A DNA stretch of 64,000 nucleotides from Herbaspirillum rhizosphaerae (GTDB lineage: Bacteria; Pseudomonadota; Gammaproteobacteria; Burkholderiales; Burkholderiaceae_D): NCBI RefSeq assembly GCF_001189965.1, contig NZ_LFLU01000004.1, positions 248,001-312,000 of the forward strand, read 5' to 3'. The translations under genes and the position numbers were made by a program. Positions 17,706 through 27,540 of this stretch are shown here, in pieces. Below the pieces are notes generated by a model. It worked only from the letters and a program-made list of their open reading frames with translations. It did not search any database and was not told the DNA's origin. The first letter of the stretch is position 1, and the number at the start of each line of letters is the position of its first letter.

Positions 17706-17797
17706 ATGGCGGCACAAACCAGGGTTTATGCCGCCATGCGGATTATGACTGTGCCTGCTGCGTTTGCTGAAGCGGTGTTATCTGCTTCAGCAAACGC
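17706..17797. other. Two intergenic stem-loops between accA and tilS
   Basis: Hairpin 1: arms ATGGCGGCA (17706-17714) and TGCCGCCAT (17729-17737) enclose an inner AAACC-AG-GGTTT stem. Hairpin 2: a 14-bp perfect stem GCGTTTGCTGAAGC (17760-17773) with 17784-17797. Neither has a T-run in the accA direction, so they look more like mRNA 3'-end stabilisers or an attenuating structure ahead of tilS than standard terminators. Confidence 0.75.
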
Positions 17798-17812
17798 ATG
17801 GCCATACGCGTC

Positions 17813-18793
17813 TTACTCTTGCGTATTCAATTCCTTGAACTTACCGTAGCTCATCAGCTTTTCATGGCGAGCCGCCATCAGTTCCTTGGTCTTGACGCCC
17901 TGGAACTGACGCAGCGTGTCGGCCAGCGCGCGCTTGAGCAGCGACGCCATCTGCTTCGGATCACGATGCGCGCCGCCCAGTGGTTCGTTGACGATCTTGT
18001 CGATCAGGCCCATGGCCTTCAGACGATGCGCGGTCAGGCCCAGCGCTTCGGCTGCGTCGGAGGCGCGATCGGCCGTCTTCCACAGAATCGATGCGCAACC
18101 TTCAGGCGAGATCACCGAATACGTTGCGTATTGCAGCATCAGGACCGAGTCGCCGACGGCAATCGCCAACGCGCCGCCGGAACCGCCTTCACCGATGATG
18201 GTGGCGATCAGCGGGACTTTCAGTTCTGCCATGACGTACAGATTGTGGCCGATCGCTTCGGATTGGCCGCGCTCTTCCGCATCAATGCCCGGGAACGCGC
18301 CCGGCGTATCGACAAAGGTGAAAATAGGCAGATTGAATTTTTCGGCGACTTTCATCAGGCGCATAGCCTTACGATAGCCTTCCGGTTTCGGCATGCCGAA
18401 ATTGCGCATGGCGCGCTCTTTGGTATCGCGTCCCTTTTGGTGACCGATCACCATGCAGGCCTGGCCGTTGAAACGCGCCAGACCGCCGACGATCGACAAG
18501 TCGTCGGCGTAAGTGCGATCGCCGTGCAACTCGTGGAAGTCGGTAAAGATTTCATTCACGTAGTCCATGGTGTAAGGACGTTGCGGATGACGCGCGATTT
18601 GCGACACTTGCCATGGGGTCAGCTTGGCGTAGATATCTTTGGTCAGTTGCTGGCTCTTTTTGACCAGGCGCTCGATCTCTTCCGAGATATCGACTGCCGA
18701 GTCGTCTTGCACAAAACGCAACTCCTCGATTTTGGCGTCCAGCTCGGCGATTGCCTGCTCGAAACCCAGAAATGTCGTTGTCGACTTGCTCAT
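17813..18793 (-). CDS. accA: Acetyl-CoA carboxylase carboxyltransferase subunit alpha
   Basis: Together with AccD transfers CO2 from biotin-carboxyl carrier protein to acetyl-CoA, giving malonyl-CoA for fatty acid synthesis. The 326-residue protein matches the family in length and motifs: [48 protein letters not shown] and the oxyanion region [12 protein letters not shown]. It has a good AAAGGA site and a likely extended -10 promoter 35 nt upstream, so it can be transcribed apart from the alkA-like gene. Confidence 0.97.
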   Translation of the reverse strand: MSKSTTTFLGFEQAIAELDAKIEELRFVQDDSAVDISEEIERLVKKSQQLTKDIYAKLTPWQVSQIARHPQRPYTMDYVNEIFTDFHELHGDRTYADDLSIVGGLARFNGQACMVIGHQKGRDTKERAMRNFGMPKPEGYRKAMRLMKVAEKFNLPIFTFVDTPGAFPGIDAEERGQSEAIGHNLYVMAELKVPLIATIIGEGGSGGALAIAVGDSVLMLQYATYSVISPEGCASILWKTADRASDAAEALGLTAHRLKAMGLIDKIVNEPLGGAHRDPKQMASLLKRALADTLRQFQGVKTKELMAARHEKLMSYGKFKELNTQE

Positions 18794-18827
18794 CGTATTC
18801 CTTTACTCATTTTCATGAACAGGCGGG

Positions 18828-18836
18828 AGTATAACA
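18828..18836 (-). promoter_or_regulatory. Putative extended -10 promoter of accA
   Basis: On the minus strand TGTTATACT fits TG-N-TATAAT with one mismatch and would place the transcription start about 25-30 nt before the accA ATG. No good -35 hexamer is seen, as expected for an extended -10 type. Confidence 0.45.
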
Positions 18837-18905
18837 GCCCTCGCCGCCCTATTCGCGTTGCCGCATCGTCAAGATGGCGATCGCGGCGCCCGCCTCGCTA
18901 ATTCT

Positions 18906-19550
18906 TCAGGATGCAGCGGAATCCAGGCTGCGCCACAGATACCAGGTGGCAACAGTGCGCCACGGCTCCCAGTTGGCGGCGACTTCGCGCGCATCGCTGC
19001 GCGACACCGGTTCGCCGGAAAAATAACTGTTGCTGATGCCCTTGAGCAATCCTGGATCGTCCAGGGGCAGGACATTCGGTCGCAGCAGATTAAATATCAA
19101 AAACATCTCGGCTGTCCAGCGGCCCAGGCCGCGGATCTGCAGCATCTCGGCAATGACGTCTTCGTCTTCCATCTCCGCCCATTTGTCGGGATGGACGGTC
19201 TTGGCCTTGAAGTGATTGGCGAGGTCGAGAATGTATTCCGCCTTGCGTTTGGACAGGCCGCAGGCGACAAGATTCTCCGAGCCGGCCTTCAAAACCTGCA
19301 AGGGCGTACATTTGGGACATTCTTCCAGGAAACGCTGCCACACCACTTGCGCGGTCTTGGTGGAAATCTGCTGGCCGATGATGGAGCGCGCCAGCGTGGT
19401 AAACGCATCGCCGCGGCCGGTCAGCTGCAAGTCCCCGAACTGCGGAATCAGCTTGCGCATGATGCGGTCGCGCTTCATCAGCTCGGCCTTGGCGTCCTCC
19501 CAGTACGCCGGTACGCTGATCGCCTGATCAGCCGAATTGTTTTTTGTCAT
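18906..19550 (-). CDS. DNA-3-methyladenine glycosylase II (AlkA-like)
   Basis: Base-excision repair enzyme of the HhH-GPD superfamily that removes alkylated purines. The 214-residue protein has the helix-hairpin-helix LQIRGLGRWTAEMFLIF and the catalytic Asp in VLPLDDPGL, with SIIGQQIS at the start of the core. There is no Fe-S cysteine cluster, which argues against Nth or MutY. ATG 19550 starts 5 bp after cysS; the ATG at 19571 would overlap cysS by 16 bp. The cysS-alkA-accA order is typical for Burkholderiales. Lacks the N-terminal domain of E. coli AlkA. Confidence 0.9.
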   Translation of the reverse strand: MTKNNSADQAISVPAYWEDAKAELMKRDRIMRKLIPQFGDLQLTGRGDAFTTLARSIIGQQISTKTAQVVWQRFLEECPKCTPLQVLKAGSENLVACGLSKRKAEYILDLANHFKAKTVHPDKWAEMEDEDVIAEMLQIRGLGRWTAEMFLIFNLLRPNVLPLDDPGLLKGISNSYFSGEPVSRSDAREVAANWEPWRTVATWYLWRSLDSAAS

Positions 19551-19555
19551 TCTTG

Positions 19556-20953
19556 TCAGCCTCGTCGCCATTCGGTCAGACCGCCTGGTTTGTCTTCGAG
19601 AATCACGCCTGCCGCAGCGAGTTCGGCACGGATGCCATCTGCTTCGGCGAAATTCTTAGCTTTTTTGGCGGCGACGCGCGCCGCGATCTTTTCTTCAATC
19701 TCCGCTTCGGAAAGTCCGTCGGCATCGCTGCCGATACGGGCCTTCAGAAAATCGTCCGCCGGACGCTGCAACAATCCGATGACGCCGGCCAATGCTCTCA
19801 GTTGCCGGGCCTGCGCAGGCGACCTGGTCTTGTTGACTTCATTGGCGAGATCGAACAATACCGCAATCGCGACCGGCGTATTGAAATCGTCGTTCATCGC
19901 CTCGGCAAAACGCACTGCGTGCGCCTCAGTGTGGTCCACCGTCGCCACGTCGTCTACGGCCACATCTTTCAATGCCGTGTAAAACCTGGTTAAGGCCACA
20001 CGCGCATCGTCCAGATGCGCATCCGAATAATTCAGCGGACTGCGGTAGTGCGCGCGCAGGATGAAAAAGCGTACCACTTCAGGATCATACTTTTTCAGCA
20101 CATCCCGGATGGTAAAGAAATTGCCGAGCGATTTCGACATTTTTTCATTGTCGACGCGCACAAATCCATTGTGCATCCAGTAATTGACGAAGCCGTGCTG
20201 ATGCGCGCCTTCCGACTGGGCGATTTCGTTCTCATGATGCGGGAATTGCAAGTCCTGGCCGCCGCCGTGGATGTCAAAATGATCACCCAGCAAGTCGTTG
20301 GCCATGGCCGAGCATTCGATATGCCAGCCCGGACGCCCTTTGCCCCAGGGCGAGTCCCATTTCACTTCGGCGGGCTCGCCTTCCTTGGAGGCTTTCCACA
20401 GCACGAAATCGAGCGGATCGCGCTTGCCGGTGTTGACGTCGACGCGTTCGCCGGCGCGCAGGTCGTCCAACGATTTGCCGGACAGCTTTCCGTAGCCCGG
20501 AAAATCGCGTACCGAATAATTCACATCGCCGTCGCTGCCCTGATAGGCCAGGCCGTTCTTCTGCAATTTCTGAATCAAATCCAGCATCTGCGGCACGTAA
20601 GCCGTAGCACGCGGTTCGTGATCCGGTCTTTGCACGCCGAGCGCGGCCGAGTCTTCATCCATGGCGTCGATGAAACGCTGGGTCAGTTGGCCGATGGTTT
20701 CACGGTTTTCGATGGCGCGATGAATGATCTTGTCATCGATATCGGTGATGTTGCGTACATAAGTGACGTCAAAGCCGCTCGCACGCAGCCAGCGCTGCAC
20801 CATGTCGAACACCACCATCACGCGCGCGTGGCCAAGATGACAATAGTCGTAGACCGTCATGCCGCACACGTAAAGACGGACCTTACCTGGTTCGATTGGG
20901 GAAAAGACCTGCTTATCACGCGCCAGCGTGTTATAGATTTTCAGATTGCTCAT
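19556..20953 (-). CDS. cysS: Cysteinyl-tRNA synthetase
   Basis: Class I synthetase (465 aa) charging tRNA-Cys. Zinc ligand Cys30 (YVCGMTVYD), the HIGH equivalent HLGH (39-42), the zinc region GWHIECSAM and [15 protein letters not shown], and KMSKSLGNF (about 269) are intact. It is divergent from the TPR-protein gene across a 206-bp gap. No T-box or other leader structure was recognised there. Confidence 0.97.
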   Translation of the reverse strand: MSNLKIYNTLARDKQVFSPIEPGKVRLYVCGMTVYDYCHLGHARVMVVFDMVQRWLRASGFDVTYVRNITDIDDKIIHRAIENRETIGQLTQRFIDAMDEDSAALGVQRPDHEPRATAYVPQMLDLIQKLQKNGLAYQGSDGDVNYSVRDFPGYGKLSGKSLDDLRAGERVDVNTGKRDPLDFVLWKASKEGEPAEVKWDSPWGKGRPGWHIECSAMANDLLGDHFDIHGGGQDLQFPHHENEIAQSEGAHQHGFVNYWMHNGFVRVDNEKMSKSLGNFFTIRDVLKKYDPEVVRFFILRAHYRSPLNYSDAHLDDARVALTRFYTALKDVAVDDVATVDHTEAHAVRFAEAMNDDFNTPVAIAVLFDLANEVNKTRSPAQARQLRALAGVIGLLQRPADDFLKARIGSDADGLSEAEIEEKIAARVAAKKAKNFAEADGIRAELAAAGVILEDKPGGLTEWRRG

Positions 20954-21159
20954 GGATGGGAGATATCGGTTCCGGCGTTATTCGTAGTGTGTTTCATCGT
21001 GCTGAAGTGACGGCGCTGATCGCGGTCTGCCAGCACGGCTCAATGCGCCCGCGCTTATTCTTTTATAGCGGTAAACAACATGAATACAACACGATTGCCA
21101 AAACCCTTTTTGTAGTGCTTCTTTGATAAAATGCGTCTTTTCGTTTGAGTATAGCATTG

Positions 21160-22410
21160 ATGAAAACCATGCTTCTTGCATCTCCGCACCCATATCGCAA
21201 TGCATTGCGTGGCATTTTGAGCAAGACCGTTATTCTATCCGGCTTGATCGCCGCAATCTACTCGGCGCAAGCAAGCGAAGTCTCGGACATCAGCAAACTC
21301 ATCCGCACCGGGCAGTATCCCGAAGCCCTGGCAAAAACCGACGCCGTTCTGGCAAAGCACCCGCGCGACGCGCAAATGCGCTTTGTGAAAGGCCTGATCT
21401 TAGCAGAACAGAACAAGTCCGCCGAAGCAATCGCCATCTTCAGCAAGCTGACCGAAGACTTCCCCGACCTGCCTGAGCCGTATAACAACCTGGCCGTGCT
21501 GTACGCCGCCAATGGTCAATACGACAAGGCGCGCGCCACGCTGGACATGGCGATTCACACCAATCCGACCTACGCCACGGCGCTGGAGAACCTCGGCGAC
21601 GTCTACGCCAAGCTGGCCAGCCAGGCCTACGACAAGGCCTTGCAGATCGACCCCGGCAGCAATGTGCCGCAGCCGAAACTGACGCTGGTCCGCACCCTGA
21701 CCGGCAATATCACCGGCGGCACCATTCCCAAGCTGGCGAGCGCCAATACCAACGGCAGCAAGTCTCCGGCTGCCACCACGCCTGCGGCGCCGGTAACGCC
21801 TGTGATTGTTACGCCGACACCCGCGCCGGCGCCGGAAGTCAAGAAGCCGGAACCAAAGCCTGAGCCTGTCGCCCCGGCCAAGCCGGCGCCTGCACCTGTC
21901 GAAAAGCCGAAGCCGGTTGAAAAACCGGTAGAGAAACCGGTCGAAAAGCCTGTTGAAAAACCGGCTGAAAAGCCCGCAGACAAGGCTGAGAAACCAGGCA
22001 AGGCGGACAAGGCCGCCGAAAAAGCGGCAGAGAAGGCTGAAAAAGCCGCCGAAGCCGCGCGCGCCGACAAGGACAAGGCAGTCGTCCTCAGCGCCGTCAA
22101 CAACTGGGCCAAAGCCTGGAGCGACATGGATGTGAAGTCCTACCTGGCGGCATACGCCGGCGATTTCCAGACGCCCAAGGGCGAGTCGCGCAAGGAATGG
22201 GCTGACGAGCGCCGCGCCCGTATCGAGGAAAAAGGCCATATCAGCGTCAAGGTCGACGTCCCGCAGGTTACGATTAAAAACGACACCGCCACCGTCCGCT
22301 TCCGTCAGATATATAATTCCAACCGTCTGACAGTAAACAGCCGCAAGACACTGATCCTGGTCAAACAGGGCAACAAGTGGCTGATCAAACAGGAGCGCTC
22401 GGGAGGGTAA
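21160..22410 (+). CDS. Secreted TPR protein with NTF2-like C-terminal domain
   Basis: A 416-residue exported protein: signal segment ending near YSAQA, about four TPR helices pairs (residues about 35-175, with PEPYNNLAVLYAANGQYDKA and ALENLGDVYAKLASQAYDKA), a long Pro/Lys/Glu linker with repeated PVEKPVEKPVEK, a Lys/Ala coiled stretch (KAAEKAAEKAEKAAEAARAD), and a C-terminal domain of about 105 residues that resembles SnoaL/NTF2-like folds (NNWAKAWSDMDVKSYLAAYA ... VKQGNKWLIKQE). ATG 21160 is the best start; a TTG 15 nt upstream is possible. Its stop overlaps the start of the L,D-transpeptidase gene (TAATG), so the two are co-expressed. The function is not known; a scaffold for peptidoglycan work is inferred from the partner. 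Confidence 0.82.
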   Translation: MKTMLLASPHPYRNALRGILSKTVILSGLIAAIYSAQASEVSDISKLIRTGQYPEALAKTDAVLAKHPRDAQMRFVKGLILAEQNKSAEAIAIFSKLTEDFPDLPEPYNNLAVLYAANGQYDKARATLDMAIHTNPTYATALENLGDVYAKLASQAYDKALQIDPGSNVPQPKLTLVRTLTGNITGGTIPKLASANTNGSKSPAATTPAAPVTPVIVTPTPAPAPEVKKPEPKPEPVAPAKPAPAPVEKPKPVEKPVEKPVEKPVEKPAEKPADKAEKPGKADKAAEKAAEKAEKAAEAARADKDKAVVLSAVNNWAKAWSDMDVKSYLAAYAGDFQTPKGESRKEWADERRARIEEKGHISVKVDVPQVTIKNDTATVRFRQIYNSNRLTVNSRKTLILVKQGNKWLIKQERSGG

Positions 22411-23666
22411 TGGTTCGTTTCGCTGCACATCAAGGCAAGGGTCTGCCCTTGCCATCAGCCCTTGTACGGTTGATTCTGGCTTGCCTGGCGTTGACGCCGG
22501 TTGCAGGCAGCGTTGCTTCCTCTTCGGCAATACCGCCGCAAGCCTTGCAGTCGGAGATGCGCAAGCCCGATCCGGAAGCCTTGCTGATCGAAGTGTACAA
22601 AGACCTCGGCAACAACCGCCTGCAGGAAGCGCAGGCCAAGGCCGACGCGCTGGTCGCGGCTTATCCGCATTTCCGCCTGGGCCATCTGGTGCGCGGCGAC
22701 TTGCTGATGATGCACGTGCGCCCGGTCAAAAGCTTCGGCGCCATCGCCGATGCGCCGGCAGACAAGCTCAAGGACCTGCGCGCCGAAGCCATGGTGCGCA
22801 TCCGCTCGCTGCAGGAGCGTCCCAATCCCAGCCTGATTCCCAAGCCGGTCTTGCAGGTCGGCGACGACCAGAAGAACGTGCTGGTGGTCGACACCTCGCG
22901 CTCGCGCATGTATGTCTACGAAAATCAGGGCGGTCAGCTCAAGTTCATGACCGACTACTACATTTCTCAGGGCCGCTACGGCGTCAACAAGTCGCGTGAA
23001 GGCGACCAGCGCACACCGATCGGCGTGTACTACGTCAACGCCCGCATCCCCGGCCCGAAGCTGCCTGATTTCTACGGCACCGGCGCCCTGCCGCTCAATT
23101 ATCCGAACGAATGGGACAAGCGCAACGGCCGCAGCGGCTCGGGCATCTGGCTGCACGGCACGCCATCCGACAATTTCAGCCGTCCGCCGCTGTCGTCCGA
23201 CGGCTGCGTGGTGCTGGCCAACCCGGATCTGCAGAGCCTGTATGCGACGGCGGAAGTCGGCAAGACGGTCGTCGTCATCAGCGACGGCGTGCAGTTCGTC
23301 AACAAGTCGGAATGGGACAAGGAGCGCAGCTCCGCCAGCAAGTTCATGGATCAGTGGCAGCAAGACATGGAAGCCTCTGACGCCGACAAGGTGTTGGCCA
23401 ATTACTCCCCGGCTTTCCGCTCCAACCTCGGCGAAAGCCTGAGCACCTGGTTCGGCCGCCAGCAAAAAAGCCTGAACGGCGCGCGTCCTTCCAGTGTCAA
23501 AGTGCGTGATCTGAGCCTGTACCGTTATCCGGGCAAGGACGAAATGATCGTCAGCACCTTCATTCAGGAAACTTCCGTCGGCAAGAACAAGAATGCGGTC
23601 CGCAAGCGCCAGTACTGGCAAAAAGAGGGATCGCAATGGAAGATCGTCTACGAAGGCGCCGCCTGA
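22410..23666 (+). CDS. L,D-transpeptidase (YkuD domain) with C-terminal NTF2-like domain
   Basis: Periplasmic enzyme that forms 3-3 peptidoglycan cross-links or attaches proteins to peptidoglycan. The 418-residue precursor has a signal peptide (about 1-35), an N-terminal domain, and a YkuD core (about residues 150-290) with His249 (WLHGTP) and catalytic Cys266 in SSDGCVVLANPDL. The C-terminal 110 residues (FMDQWQQDMEASDADKVLA ... YWQKEGSQWKIVYEG) look like the NTF2-like domain at the end of the preceding gene. The ATG at 22410 shares its A with the TPR gene stop and follows GGGAGGG. Assignment as an L,D-transpeptidase is firm; the reaction (cross-linking, Lpp attachment or a regulatory role as in YafK) is open. 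Confidence 0.9.
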   Translation: MVRFAAHQGKGLPLPSALVRLILACLALTPVAGSVASSSAIPPQALQSEMRKPDPEALLIEVYKDLGNNRLQEAQAKADALVAAYPHFRLGHLVRGDLLMMHVRPVKSFGAIADAPADKLKDLRAEAMVRIRSLQERPNPSLIPKPVLQVGDDQKNVLVVDTSRSRMYVYENQGGQLKFMTDYYISQGRYGVNKSREGDQRTPIGVYYVNARIPGPKLPDFYGTGALPLNYPNEWDKRNGRSGSGIWLHGTPSDNFSRPPLSSDGCVVLANPDLQSLYATAEVGKTVVVISDGVQFVNKSEWDKERSSASKFMDQWQQDMEASDADKVLANYSPAFRSNLGESLSTWFGRQQKSLNGARPSSVKVRDLSLYRYPGKDEMIVSTFIQETSVGKNKNAVRKRQYWQKEGSQWKIVYEGAA

Positions 23667-23775
23667 TCGGCCTTATCCGGACTCGTCATCGCGGATCGTC
23701 GCAGCACCGGAGCGATCCGCGCATTGACGGCAAGCCAGACCGTTTTCCATCCCATTCACTTAGCAAGGAAGCACC

Positions 23776-24360
23776 ATGATTCAAGTCCTGTCCCGTCGCA
23801 AACTGCTGCAATGCATCGCTGCCCTGTCGCTGTCCGGCGCCGCCCTGATGGCGCACGCCGCCGATGCGCCGCGCGTGCAGCTCAAAACCAGCATGGGCGA
23901 TATCGTGCTCGAGCTGGATGCGGACAAGGCGCCGATCACCGTCGCCAACTTCCTCAAGTACGTCAAGAGCGGCCAGTACAACGGCACCATCTTCCACCGC
24001 GTGATCGGCAGCTTCATGATCCAGGGCGGCGGCTTCGACCAGAACATGCGCGAAAAGCCGACCCAGGCGCCGATCAAGAACGAAGCCAAGAACGGTTTGA
24101 AAAACGAGGCGTATACTATCGCCATGGCGCGCACGTCCGACCCGCAATCCGCTGCAGCGCAATTCTTCATCAACGTCGCCAACAATAGTCCGCTCGACTA
24201 TCCGAGCCGTGATGGCTGGGGCTACGCAGTATTCGGCAAGGTAGTGCAAGGCACCGAGGTGGTCGACAAGATCAAACAGGTTCGCACCGGTAGCAGCGGC
24301 ATGTTTGACGATGTGCCTGTGACGCCGGTCGTCATCCAGTCGGCGACTGTGCTGAAATAA
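23776..24360 (+). CDS. ppiA: Periplasmic peptidyl-prolyl cis-trans isomerase (cyclophilin A)
   Basis: Cyclophilin-type PPIase (194 aa) with an export signal ending LMAHA-AD. The active-site segments [39 protein letters not shown] and [17 protein letters not shown] are intact. It helps fold periplasmic and outer-membrane proteins. A GGAAGCACC site precedes the ATG. It lies between the L,D-transpeptidase and the cytosolic paralogue ppiB, from which it differs mainly by the signal peptide. Confidence 0.94.
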   Translation: MIQVLSRRKLLQCIAALSLSGAALMAHAADAPRVQLKTSMGDIVLELDADKAPITVANFLKYVKSGQYNGTIFHRVIGSFMIQGGGFDQNMREKPTQAPIKNEAKNGLKNEAYTIAMARTSDPQSAAAQFFINVANNSPLDYPSRDGWGYAVFGKVVQGTEVVDKIKQVRTGSSGMFDDVPVTPVVIQSATVLK

Positions 24361-24446
24361 GCGGAAGTAAGCCGAGGCAAACTCAAGCAAGCGTCTGCAC
24401 CTGTTTTTGGCATTTCATTTTTATTATTTACACAAAAGGGATTCTC

Positions 24447-24935
24447 ATGGCTGTTCTCTTCACCACCAACCACGGCAACTTCAAGGTCGAACTGGACGCA
24501 GAAAAAGCGCCTAAGACCGTTGAAAACTTCCTCGCCTACGTCAATTCCGGCCACTACACCGGCACCATTTTCCATCGCGTGATCGACGGCTTCATGGTGC
24601 AAGGCGGCGGTTTCGAGCCAGGCATGAAACAAAAGCCAACCAACGACCCGGTTGAAAACGAAGCCAAGAACGGCCTCAAGAACGAGCCGTACACACTGGC
24701 CATGGCCCGTACTTCGGCGCCGCATTCGGCATCGGCCCAGTTCTTCATCAACGTCAAGAACAACAGCTTCCTCGACTTCCCGGGCCAGGACGGCTGGGGC
24801 TATTGCGTATTCGGCAAGGTCGTCGAAGGCATGGATATCGTCGACAAGATCAAGGCCGTCAAGACCACTCGCTCCGGCATGTTCGCCGACGTGCCGGTTG
24901 AAGACGTCGTGATCGAAAAAGCCGAAGTCGTCTAA
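24447..24935 (+). CDS. ppiB: Cytosolic peptidyl-prolyl cis-trans isomerase (cyclophilin B)
   Basis: Cyclophilin of 162 residues without signal peptide; [39 protein letters not shown] and [18 protein letters not shown] match the family exactly in spacing. Shares [10 protein letters not shown] with the upstream exported copy, so the two are a tandem duplication that split into periplasmic and cytoplasmic forms. The ppiB-lpxH order is the same as in many beta- and gammaproteobacteria. Confidence 0.96.
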   Translation: MAVLFTTNHGNFKVELDAEKAPKTVENFLAYVNSGHYTGTIFHRVIDGFMVQGGGFEPGMKQKPTNDPVENEAKNGLKNEPYTLAMARTSAPHSASAQFFINVKNNSFLDFPGQDGWGYCVFGKVVEGMDIVDKIKAVKTTRSGMFADVPVEDVVIEKAEVV

Positions 24936-24957
24936 GCCGACGCCTTCACTTTCTCCG

Positions 24958-25752
24958 ATGACGAACACTTCATCTGTACAAGAAGCGCAACCCCGAGCGG
25001 TTGCGCTTTTTATTTCCGACCTGCATTTGCAGGCCAGCCTGCCGCGCACGACGCAGGCGTTCCACGATTTTCTCGACCGGCATGCAAGCCGGTCCGAACA
25101 GCTTTACCTGCTCGGCGACATCTTCGAATACTGGGCCGGCGACGACGACATCGAGACGCCCTACAACCGCGACATCGTCAATGCGCTGCGCCGCGTCAGC
25201 GACAGCGGCGTTGCCGTCTTCTGGATTGCAGGCAATCGCGACTTTCTGGTCGGCCCCGCATTCGCCGAGGCCGCCGGGCTGACGATCCTCGAGGATCCTC
25301 ACGTCATCCGCCTCGCTGGACGCGATATCACGCTGGCGCACGGCGATGCGCAATGCACCGACGACACGGCCTACATGGCGTTTCGCGCGCAAGTGCGTCA
25401 ACCGGCCTGGCAACAGCACTTTCTCGGCATGCCGCTGGCCCAGCGCAAGGCCATCATTGAAGGCGTACGCCAGAACAGCAAGGATGCCAACAAGGAGAAG
25501 TCCTACGAGATCATGGACGTCAACGCCGACGCCATACGCGAGGTGTACGAGCAGACCGGCACGCAGACCCTGATCCACGGCCACACGCATCGCCCCGCCC
25601 TGCATGTCGACGAGTCCGGCGCAGCAACGCGCCTGCGCTACGTCTTGCCGGATTGGGAATACGACGTGGAACCTGCACGCGGCGGCTGGATGAGCCTGAC
25701 TGCCGATGGCGTGCTGCATCGCTTCGATGCCGCCGGCAATGAGTTGACGTAA
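24958..25752 (+). CDS. lpxH: UDP-2,3-diacylglucosamine diphosphatase LpxH
   Basis: Calcineurin-like hydrolase that makes lipid X (2,3-diacylglucosamine-1-phosphate) in lipid A synthesis at the inner-membrane face. Metal-binding motifs are in order: SDLHL (Asp21, His23), GDIFEYWAGDDD, AGNRDFLVG, LAHGDAQCTDD and HGHTHRPALH. The 264-residue length is slightly more than in E. coli (240) because of an N-terminal lead and a C-terminal extension. It starts 22 bp after ppiB and ends at a strong terminator. Confidence 0.95.
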   Translation: MTNTSSVQEAQPRAVALFISDLHLQASLPRTTQAFHDFLDRHASRSEQLYLLGDIFEYWAGDDDIETPYNRDIVNALRRVSDSGVAVFWIAGNRDFLVGPAFAEAAGLTILEDPHVIRLAGRDITLAHGDAQCTDDTAYMAFRAQVRQPAWQQHFLGMPLAQRKAIIEGVRQNSKDANKEKSYEIMDVNADAIREVYEQTGTQTLIHGHTHRPALHVDESGAATRLRYVLPDWEYDVEPARGGWMSLTADGVLHRFDAAGNELT

Positions 25753-25787
25753 AGGCCGCCGAGCAGGCCAGCCCTATTCGCAGGGAC

Positions 25788-25819
25788 AAAAAAAGAGGAG
25801 CAGATCTGCTCCTCTTTTT
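25788..25819. terminator. Terminator after lpxH (convergent with cysE)
   Basis: A perfect 30-nt inverted repeat, AAAAAGAGGAGCAGA at 25790-25804 against its complement at 25805-25819, with A-run and T-run ends. Works for both lpxH (plus) and cysE (minus). Confidence 0.93.
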
Positions 25820-25874
25820 CATGCCGGCATTTGTTATTCGTTTTCAGATCCGCATCAAAACGGATTACGGCAAA

Positions 25875-26624
25875 TCACTCCACCAGCTTGTTCAACTGCG
25901 CGGCATCGAATTTCTCCAACTCCTTGAGCTTCTCGCAGCCGATGCCGGCCGACTTGATCGCGGCCAGAATCACCTCGATCTGATGCTCTTGCGCAGCGGC
26001 CTGATCGATCAGGCCATGCAAGGCCTTCGACAAAGGATCGTCGCCGTTCGGCGTCACCCCGTAAGCCGCGAACATGCGCGCAGCAGCTTGCTCACGGGGA
26101 TCCTGAGGCGCCTTTTGCACCACGCGGGCCGGATTGCCGACCGCCGTTGCGCCAGGGGGCACTTCTTTGACCACCACGGCATTGGAACCCACCTTGGCGC
26201 CGTCGCCAACCGTAAAGCCGCCCAGCACCTGCGCACCGGCGCCGATGATCACCCCGCGGCCCAGCGTAGGATGGCGCTTGGCGCCCTTGTTGAGCGAAGT
26301 GCCGCCCAGCGTCACGCCCTGGTAAATCGTGCAGTCGTCGCCGATTTCCGCCGTCTCGCCGATCACCACGCCGAAGCCGTGGTCGATGAAGACACGCCGG
26401 CCGATGGTTGCGCCGGGATGAATTTCGATCCCGGTGAACCAGCGCGCCAGCTGGGAGATGAAACGTCCCAGCCACTTCAAGCCGTTGGCCCAGCAGCTGT
26501 GCGCGATGCGGTGCAGAACGACCGCGTGCAAGCCGGGATAACAGGTCAAGACTTCCCAGGCGTTGCGCGCAGCAGGATCGCGTTCAATGATGCTGGAAAT
26601 ATCTTCTCGAAGTTGAGTAAACAT
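25875..26624 (-). CDS. cysE: Serine O-acetyltransferase
   Basis: Makes O-acetylserine from serine and acetyl-CoA, the committed step of cysteine synthesis. The 249-residue protein has an N-terminal helical part ([20 protein letters not shown]) and a left-handed beta-helix of hexapeptide repeats with the His/Asp catalytic region ([40 protein letters not shown]). The length and N-terminus fit the shorter CysE type found in many non-enteric bacteria. It follows rlmB in the same direction after a GC hairpin. Confidence 0.94.
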   Translation of the reverse strand: MFTQLREDISSIIERDPAARNAWEVLTCYPGLHAVVLHRIAHSCWANGLKWLGRFISQLARWFTGIEIHPGATIGRRVFIDHGFGVVIGETAEIGDDCTIYQGVTLGGTSLNKGAKRHPTLGRGVIIGAGAQVLGGFTVGDGAKVGSNAVVVKEVPPGATAVGNPARVVQKAPQDPREQAAARMFAAYGVTPNGDDPLSKALHGLIDQAAAQEHQIEVILAAIKSAGIGCEKLKELEKFDAAQLNKLVE

Positions 26625-26732
26625 AATGTGGCTGTCAATACGGAATGTGCAATCTTAATCGTTTACCGCCAGGCTTGCCGAAGACGGACCGGCTTTCCTG
26701 ACGTCAAGAATGGGATCGCACGAGGGGATATT

Positions 26733-26755
26733 ACCCGCCGGAGATCCCGGCGGGT
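26733..26755 (-). terminator. GC-rich hairpin after rlmB
   Basis: A 9-bp stem ACCCGCCGG / CCGGCGGGT with a 5-nt loop lies 10 nt after the rlmB stop. There is no T-run on the minus strand, so it is a weak or Rho-assisted stop at best. Confidence 0.5.
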
Positions 26756-26764
26756 TGCCCATTG

Positions 26765-27502
26765 CTACTTGGGCAGACGCTGCCGGCGCGCTTCGTACAG
26801 ACAGACGCCGGAAGCGACGGAAACGTTGAGACTTTCAACCGAGCCGAACATGGGAATGCTGACCAGAATATCGCAGGTTTCGCGCGTCAGGCGGCGCATG
26901 CCCTCGCCTTCCGAACCCATGACCAATGCGGTCGGGCCGGAGAAGTCGCCGGCGTACAGATCCTTGTCTGCATCGTCAGCCATGCCGATCAGCCAGACGC
27001 CGCGATCCTTGAGGTCGCGCATGGTGCGCGCCAGGTTGGTCACGGTGATGTAAGGAACGGTTTCGGCTGCGCCGCTGGCGACTTTGGCCGCAGTCGCGTT
27101 CAGGCCGACCGCACGGTCCTTCGGCGCGATCACGGCATGTGCGCCGGCGCCGTCGGCCACCCGCAGGCAAGCGCCCAGGTTGTGCGGATCGGTGATGCCG
27201 TCGAGGATCAGCAGCAATGGCGGGCCTTCGACCACGTCGAGCAGCTCGTCCAGATTGCGCGCCAGCGACAGCTCGCCGGCCTTGGCGACGACGCCCTGAT
27301 GGCGGCGCGTGCCGACGATGTTCGACAGGCGCTGATCGTCCGCCTGGATGATGCGTACGCCGGCGGCCTTGGCGGCGTGCAGCAGATCGCGCATGCGGGC
27401 GTCGTTACGCTCGGCATCGACATACAATTCCTCGACCGACGACGCCTCGTGACGAATGCGCGAGGTGACGGCGTGGAAGCCAAAAATCATTTTACTTTTC
27501 AT
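26765..27502 (-). CDS. rlmB: 23S rRNA (guanosine-2'-O-)-methyltransferase RlmB
   Basis: SPOUT-class enzyme that methylates G2251 of 23S rRNA. The 245-residue protein has the substrate-binding L30e-like N-terminal domain ([20 protein letters not shown]) and the trefoil-knot motifs [34 protein letters not shown] and [20 protein letters not shown]. It follows rnr, as in E. coli and most Proteobacteria. The 163-bp gap contains two 12-bp direct repeats in its leader. Confidence 0.96.
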   Translation of the reverse strand: MKSKMIFGFHAVTSRIRHEASSVEELYVDAERNDARMRDLLHAAKAAGVRIIQADDQRLSNIVGTRRHQGVVAKAGELSLARNLDELLDVVEGPPLLLILDGITDPHNLGACLRVADGAGAHAVIAPKDRAVGLNATAAKVASGAAETVPYITVTNLARTMRDLKDRGVWLIGMADDADKDLYAGDFSGPTALVMGSEGEGMRRLTRETCDILVSIPMFGSVESLNVSVASGVCLYEARRQRLPK

Positions 27503-27513
27503 GTGCCCTGCTT

Positions 27514-27540
27514 CTTCACTAAATACTGCTTCACTAAATA
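27514..27540. repeat. Two 12-bp direct repeats in the rlmB leader
   Basis: CTTCACTAAATA occurs at 27514-27525 and 27529-27540, a 15-bp period, 12 nt upstream of the rlmB start. A third, degenerate copy (TCACTAATTA) follows near 27555. A small hairpin CCGTGTT-AAAA-AACACGG at 27637-27654 lies just after the rnr stop. Confidence 0.7.

Noticed and set aside
18794-18905. Additional small gene between accA and the glycosylase
   Set aside because: The 112-bp gap has no start with a ribosome site; it probably holds only the accA promoter.
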